64,000 nt of DNA, taken from contig NC_079203.1 of NCBI RefSeq assembly GCF_026745355.1, positions 36,427,739-36,491,738 of the forward strand. Reading direction: 5' to 3'. A model generated the notes under the pieces. That model was not told the DNA's origin. It saw only the letters and a program-made list of their open reading frames with translations, and searched no databases. This document shows positions 58,361 to 64,000 of this stretch, piece by piece. Source of the stretch: Beta vulgaris subsp. vulgaris (Eukaryota; Streptophyta; Magnoliopsida; Caryophyllales; Amaranthaceae). The position numbers and the translations under genes are program-made. Position 1 is the first letter of the stretch. Each line of letters begins with the position of its first letter.

Positions 58361-59613
58361 ATGGGCCGGAAAAAGAAGGCAACGACGTCGGTAAATGGCT
58401 CGCCGACACTGAAATCGTCTTTAGGCCTCAGTAGAAGTCCTCTTAGAGCTGGAGATTCAACTCCTGAAGCTCAAACCAATAGAACAGTAACTGCGAACAA
58501 TAAGGAGAAGGATTCACGACCGGTATCTGAAGGTGGTGCTCCGGTGGCTGTTGCGCAGCATAATGAAGAAGCTCAGCAGAGGTGGAAGGGATTCACTGGT
58601 CAGGATCGAATGGGATAGAAAGGTATGGGTTTAAGTTTTGTAGCACCAGTTGTCGTTGAGGGTAGACAAGTTGCTAAGCTGGATAAATCTGAAACTGAAA
58701 GATTAAGTGAACAATGGATGAATGCTTTGATAATGTATGTAGTTGGGCAAAATCCTACTATTCATATATTGCTGCGTATATGAAATCTCAATGGAGCTTA
58801 AAGGTAGAACCTAATATCTACAAACATGATGAAGGCTATTTTATAGTCAAACTGGGAACTCAAGAGGATAGAGATGCTATTCTATATACTGGGCCACACC
58901 TGTTTTTTGGTAAACCCTTCATTATCAAATAGTGGACAGCTAATTTTGATTTTCATAAGGAAGTCTTGAAAGTGATTCCAATCTGGGTTAGGCTACCTAA
59001 CCTCCCTCTAAATTGCTGGAGTGATAATTCACTTAGTAGGATTGGAAGTTAGTTGAGTGTACCTATTTAATTATGTATATGAGTGTACTACTAAGGTGCT
59101 GAGGGTTTCTTTTGCCAGGATATTGATAGAAATGGATGTCACACAGGAAAACCCTAAAGAAGTGGAGGTAGAGGACCCAAATGGAAGGTTGTTTAAACAA
59201 AAAGTCATTTATGATTGGTTACCTGCTTACTGTCATAAACGCCAAATGCTTGGCCATAACTGTGACAAAATCATTCATAGGAAACCTACCAAGCAAGTGC
59301 AAAAGTGGGTGACAAAGAGTGCAGTGCCTCCTCCTAGTGCAACAGATGTAATCCCTGATAATATTGGTGCTCCTCCTTTAGTAGTAGATCCTAGTTCTAA
59401 TGGTGATCCTACTAAGGAAGTAGAGCTAAGTATTACAGAGACACTGACTCCTGTTACTACCCCTGAACCTTTTCAGGGAGGGGAGGAGGAGGAACCTTGG
59501 AAAGTGGTCACTAGTAAGTCTAAAGGGAAACAAGTTTCATTTCATTCAGTTAGGATGGTCACTTATTCTCAAGACTTAGGTAGAGCTGGGGGACTTGATC
59601 CCTATTTACCTTG
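58361..59613 (+). pseudogene. LINE ORF1 (DUF4283-type nucleic-acid-binding protein)
   Basis: It starts MGRKKKATTSVNGSP at 58361 and continues in several frames. The DUF4283 region is seen as WSLKVEPNIYKHDEGYFIVK and then WVRLPNLPLNCW (58790-59020), followed by ILIEMDVTQENPK. The usual C-terminal zinc knuckle is reduced to YCHKRQMLGHNCDK, in which the second Cys is Arg. Stops at 58617 and 58930 and a shift near 59050 break it. Its role would be binding LINE RNA. Confidence 0.75.
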
Positions 59614-60590
59614 ATGAATCTAGTTGCCTGGAATGTGAGGGGCCTCAATGACCCTATTAAAATAAAACAAATGAAGTTTTTCTTATAGCAACATCAGGTG
59701 GAAATTTGTGCTCTGTATGAGACTAGAGTGAGGGAGCCTAAAGCTATGTCTGTTCAGAAGAAGTTTGGAGCTAGATGGAATTGGATTAGTAATTATGATT
59801 ACTCTCCTAGAGGTCGGATTTGGATAGGTTGGAAGCCTGGAGTATTCAAAGTATCTGTGACTAGAATGACTAAACAATGTGTCATGGCTCAAGTTACAAA
59901 TCAAGTAGATGAACCAGCATATACACTTGTAGTTGTGTATGGGTTACATACTATAGCAGATAGAAGGCAGCTTTGGCTAGTTTTGAGAAGTATGGTGGAG
60001 GAAGCAGTGTTTCCTTATTTTATAATTGGTGATTCTAATGCAATCTACCAAGCCACAGACACAGGGTTAATGGAGCTCTAGTCAGTGAAGCTGAAACTAG
60101 AGATTTTTCAGAATTCATTATGGAAATGGGTGTGATGGAAGCTCCTTGTACTAGAGCTTTCTACTCTTGGAGCAACAAAGCTATTGGTGAAAGAATTTCT
60201 AGTCGAATTGACAGGGCTTTTATCAATAATGATCTTTTAGTCAAGTATCTAGATGTTTTGGTGAAGTACCTTCCAGAGGGGATTTCAGACAATACTCCCT
60301 TGGTGGTTTTATTTTGTTCAAGACAAGAGGAAGGTGGCAGACCTTTTAGATTCAACAACATCCTAGCTGAGGATGTGAACTTTTTAGACACTGTGAGAGT
60401 TGCTTGGACCTCTACTCGTGACCAGTTTAAACTCAAGAGTGTGTGGAATAAGCTTAAAGCAGTGAAGAGAGCATTGAAATCTTTACATAAAAATCAATAC
60501 TCCCATACTCACCTCAAGGTGATGAGTATAGAAGCACTCTTGCCGATGTTCAATCCAGGCTGGCAAGTAGTAATGAAGCTGAGTTACAGC
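59613..60590 (+). pseudogene. LINE ORF2, endonuclease part
   Basis: It starts MNLVAWNVRGLNDP at 59613 and shows the exo-endo-phosphatase pattern: CALYETRV (CALxET motif), FIIGDSNAI (the GDFN motif), then FYSWSNKAIGERISSRIDRA and ISDNTPLV near the SDH site. There is a stop near 59685 and a frame change near 60060. The SDHxP motif reads SDNTP, so a catalytic His is lost. Confidence 0.8.
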
Positions 60591-60604
60591 TAAATGAGAA
60601 GGAG

Positions 60605-62008
60605 GTGGGGGCCAGGCTAAGGCACTGGTCAAGTATTGAGGATAGCATCTTAAGACAAAAGGCTAGAATTAGCTGGATTAACCTTGCTAATTCTGACACA
60701 AAGTTTTTCTTTAATGCTGTGAAAATAAGGAAGGCTAGGAATACTATCTCTGTAATTCAGAATGCCCAAGGTGAGATGTTGACTACAAGAGAAGATATCC
60801 AAGCTGAAATGGTGGACTTCTACAAAAATCTCATGGGTACTTGTGCTAGCAGTCTGCCAGGTATTGATCTGCATACCATAAGATCTGGGCCCCAGTTGGG
60901 CACTGATGGTAGAGCAATGCTTAGTGGGCTAGTCACTCATGATGAAATTGACCAAGCTTTATTCTCTATAGATGATAAGTTTAATGCAGTGTTCTTTAAG
61001 AAGAGTTGGGAGGTTATCAAAGCTGATGTGTATGCTGGTGTTGAAGAATTCTATCAAGCTTCCTTTATTCACCATCCTGTCAATATCACAACCCTTACTT
61101 TGGTGCCTAAGGTTGCTCAGGCTTTTCAAGTAAAACACTACAGGCCAATTGCCTGTTGTTCAATGCTCTACAAAATCATTTCAAAGATCCTCACTAATAG
61201 GCTTTATTTTGTTATAAATGATGTGATTTGCAACTCTCAGACAGGGTTCATCCCAGGTCGGAATATTGCAGATAACATTTTGCTAGCTACTGAATTGATT
61301 AAGGGATACTCTAGGGCACATGTATCTCCAAGATGTGTTATAAAAGTTGATATAAAAAAAGCCTATGATTCAGTTGAATGGAGCTTCTTGGAGAGGGTGC
61401 TGGTTGAGATGAGCTTTCCTAATGTGTTTGTTAGATGGATTATGACATTTGTGAGGGGTGTTTCCTACTCCATCATGTTAAATGGTACTCCTTCTCCATC
61501 ATTTCAAGCAGAAAAAGGGTTAAGACAGGGTGACCCTCTTTCTCCTTTTTTGTTTGCCATTTGCATGGAGTATCTAAGTAGGTGTCTTGGGGAATTGAAG
61601 AATAATCCTGATTTGAATTTCCACCCAAAATGTGAGAGGTTGTCACTTACACACCTCATGTTTGTTTCAAGAGCTGATGTTAGCTCAGTCACCAAAATCA
61701 TGGCTGCATTTAATAAATTCTCCTATGCTTCAAGCTTAGTGGCATGTTTAGAAAAGAGCAATATCTACATTGCCGGGGTTAGGGATCATGAAGCAGCCCT
61801 CCTTGCTAAAACTATTCAGCTTCCAATTGGGGAACTACCTTTTAAGTATTTGGGAGTTCCTCTTGCCTCAAAGAAACTGAATTTCTCTCAATGTAAAATC
61901 CTGGTGGACAAGATTACTAAGAGATCTCAAGGGTGGATAGCTAAGAATCTCTCTTATGCTGGTAGACTGCAGCTTGTGAGAAGTATACTGAGTTCAATGC
62001 AAAACTAA
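60605..62008 (+). pseudogene. LINE ORF2, reverse transcriptase part, lacking the ADD box
   Basis: A 467-codon frame, open throughout, contains KHYRPIACCSMLYKIISKIL, QTGFIPGRNIADNIL, IKVDIKKAYDSVEWSF and GLRQGDPLSPFLF. The catalytic box is absent: where LINEs have HLMFADDLLLFSR it reads HLMFVSR (about 61652-61672), an in-frame loss of six codons. An earlier in-frame gap removes the KAPGPDG block (SIDDKFNAVFF at 60970-61000). So it is open but cannot be an active polymerase. Confidence 0.85.
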
Positions 62009-63118
62009 TGGGATTAGTTGTTCCCTCTTCTAAAGAAGCTTATAAGAGCAGTTGAGGCTGTGTGTAGGAAGTTCTTGTGGACTGGGAAGACAATGGAGTC
62101 TAAGAAAGCACTTGTAGCATGGAACACTTTTTACAACCCAAGAGTGGCTGGTGGCTGGAATTTGATTAACATGGAAGTGTGGAACAAAGTTGTCATCTTG
62201 AAGTTGTTGTGGGCTCTAGCTTTCAAAGCTGATAAGCTATGGGTTCAATGGGTAAATAAGTACTATATGAGAAGAAGTAATGTATATATTGTTGTTATCG
62301 GTAACAGTATGTCCTGTCAACTAAAGAAGATCCTTGCATCTAGGGATACTCTTCAAGATATAGGAGGATGGTCATCTTGAAGTTGTTGTGGGCTCTAGCT
62401 TTCAAAGCTGATAAGCTATGGGTTCAATGGGTAAATAAGTACTATATGAGAAGAAGTAATGTATATACTGTTGTTATCGGTAACAGTATGTCCTGTCAAC
62501 TAAAGAAGATCCTTGCATCTAGGGATACTCTTCAAGATATAGGAGGATGGAATGCAGTGCTTCATAATGGCAAATATAACATTTAAGCTACTGATGGGGC
62601 CCTTTGAGAAGGTGGAGTGGAGTAGACTCATGTGTAATAAAAAACCAGGTCCTAAAAGCAAGTTTTTAGTATGGCTGGTGCTCCAGAATAGGTCGTCTAC
62701 TGCAGATAGACTTAGCAAATGGAACATACCATGTTCTATTCTTTGTAGGTTGTGTGAAGCTGAGGATGAATCCATTCAGCATCTGTTTTTTAAATGTGCT
62801 TATGCAGCAGCAATATGGCAAGAACTTCATGGAAAGCTTCACTAGAATTACCAAGCTATGTCATTATGTGAAGAGGTGAGGAAGGCCAGGGTCAAGGCTC
62901 GTGGGAAAAGTAGACAAGCTAGGATATATGTCAAGCTATTTACAGAGGCTATTTATGCAATTTGGCTTCAAAGAACCAACAAAGTGTTTAATGCTCATGA
63001 ACTAGTTAAGGAGATTGTATTTAGAACAGCTTGTAATCGTCCTGAGAACAAAAGGGACTTTATTAGTTTCTTAGGCTGGTTCTTAAGTAAGGTTGGGGGC
63101 AGTTGTTGTGCTGTGTAG
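62009..63118 (+). pseudogene. LINE ORF2, C-terminal zf-RVT region
   Basis: After a break at about 62009 come the linker WNLINMEVWNKVVILKLLWA, a 179-bp tandem duplication, and a zf-RVT-type domain (KPGPKSKFLVWLVLQNRSST, LCRLCEAEDESIQHLFFKC) at 62640-62800. An IWLQRTNKVFN segment follows. No RNase H domain follows. Confidence 0.8.
62192..62549 (+). repeat. 179-bp tandem duplication inside the LINE
   Basis: 62192-62370 and 62371-62549 are direct, adjacent copies differing at a single base (tatattg versus tatactg). As 179 is not a multiple of three, the duplication also shifts the frame. Confidence 0.95.
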
Positions 63119-63203
63119 TTGGTTCTGGTTGTAAGAAGCTTTGTATGGCTTCCCTTGTTTTTTTTGGTTATCAATAACAACTTTGAATTGCCAAAAAAAA
63201 AAT

Positions 63204-63218
63204 TATTACCTTGTTTTA
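63204..63218. repeat. Target-site duplication, right copy, of the LINE
   Basis: Exact repeat of 58259-58273, directly after the A-rich tail. Confidence 0.95.
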
Positions 63219-64000
63219 TTCCCAATGTTGGCCAACCAGTTGTTTTCACTTTAAAGTGAGTAAGAAGAGAAGTAATCAATGCACCATAGCAATAACACAA
63301 TGATTTTCAATATAATGCGTGAGATGTTGGATAAAAAGGGAAGAAAAGTTTATTTAAATGTGGTGATTAAGACAAAACATGTAACATATATCTAAGAGAT
63401 CACCTCATTCCTCTTCTCAGTTCGAGGAATGAGTGCTCTCCAAACCAGATTAAGTAGAATTTTGTGAATAGGAGAAAGAAGGTTGTGGTTTATTTTGTTT
63501 TGGCCAGCAGTTCCCCCAAAAGATTCAACGATCTTATCTTGAGGGAAATTAGGAAAGAAGACAATTCATTTCCTCTTAAAATACACATCAGTTCCTTTGC
63601 AAGGAACTTCCCATATTTTTGCCAATGTTTCTTGAGAAAATTATATTTTCTTCCCCCTAACTTTAGTAGTACATATTCCATCAGTGTTGATGTAATTTGT
63701 ACAAAATTCATCCATAGCTAAAGGAACTAAGGCATTGTTAAATGCGGTTTCAAACAGGTATTCTATACCCTGTTCCTTTAGTATGTTGGTTAATTCGTGG
63801 AATCTCACTTCCTTTGCCCACTCCAAATCTACACAAAAGCCTAATACATACCTTGATTCACTTCTTTCCACTGTTTCTTGGAGGAAGAAGCAACAATTCC
63901 TTTGGAAGGAACAGGTGTAGTTTCTTCTTTCCCCTTAACTTGTTCCGGGGATTTTTCTTCATCATCTTCCCCAATTAGTTTTCTTCTTCTCACACTTCTT
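63219..64000 (-). pseudogene. N-terminal part of the env-like ORF of the SIRE-like element, cut by window end
   Basis: Minus-strand blocks include EEKSPEQVKGKEETTPVPSK (63970-63900), LGFCVDLEWAKEVRFHELTN, MDEFCTNYINTDGICTTKVR (63730-63660), and LLSPIHKILLNLVWRALIPR (63480-63420). These resemble the putative plant transposon protein / env-like domain common in dicot SIRE elements. A stop at about 63641 and frame changes break it. The frame next to the duplication (GWPTLGIKQGN) is in phase with the downstream half at 58258, showing where the LINE cut the ORF. Confidence 0.65.

Larger units (their letters stand above)
58274..63203 (+). mobile_element. LINE (plant L1-like), nearly full length, 15-bp TSD
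   Basis: The 4.93-kb element is flanked by perfect 15-bp copies of TATTACCTTGTTTTA and ends in an A-rich tail (about 63192-63202). The order is ORF1 with a DUF4283-type domain, apurinic-type endonuclease, reverse transcriptase, zf-RVT domain. The perfect duplication indicates a fairly recent insertion. Stops, frameshifts and in-frame deletions make it non-autonomous. It interrupts the env-like frame of the SIRE-like element in the opposite orientation. Confidence 0.95.

Overview
The window is plant nuclear DNA, AT-rich and full of transposons. Two spliced, conserved plant genes lie tail to tail. The plus-strand gene (7963-24214, 12 recognisable coding exons) encodes an RluA-family RNA pseudouridine synthase resembling Arabidopsis RNA pseudouridine synthase 5. 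The minus-strand gene (34993-25177, 4 coding exons, open frame throughout) encodes a two-SANT-domain protein resembling Arabidopsis POWERDRESS (PWR). From memory these two genes are also neighbours in Arabidopsis (At3g52260 and At3g52250), so the pair looks like conserved microsynteny and the identifications support each other. A core eudicot is likely. The repeat types would suit Caryophyllales/Amaranthaceae, but that is inference.

Layout: 701-7859 is a nested stack, a degenerate Helitron holding a Ty1/copia element (893-7837, TSD atatt) whose 5' LTR holds a small Helitron. The copia 3' LTR ends 125 bp before the pseudouridine synthase start codon. That gene's introns are swollen by Stowaway-like MITEs, a composite Helitron, a SINE and two hAT-like elements with 8-bp target duplications. 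The PWR-like gene has one Helitron in its second intron. Beyond it, 37431-43381 has the ends of one minus-strand Helitron of about 5.95 kb. It carries an RPA1-like exon and two exons resembling the C-terminal part of plant INCENP, with hAT-like and Stowaway-like insertions inside. A decayed minus-strand LINE (about 43850-48830) follows, then a cluster of Helitrons, MITEs and microsatellites (49232-53420) and a CACTA remnant with TNP2 homology (53869-55436).

From 55442 to the window end is the 3' part of a minus-strand SIRE/Maximus-like copia element: one LTR, a polypurine tract and an env-like coding region. A nearly full-length LINE (58274-63203, 15-bp TSD) interrupts that coding region. The LINE has a large open reverse transcriptase frame, but the catalytic ADD box is missing through an in-frame deletion.

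The most notable observations are the gene-fragment-carrying Helitron; a Helitron group with a Pol III A/B-box-like module in three copies; LTR sequence at the promoter position of a conserved gene; and a pseudouridine synthase with Gly where RluA enzymes have the catalytic Asp, plus a splice-phase conflict. No tRNA, rRNA, CRISPR or bacterial-type features were seen.
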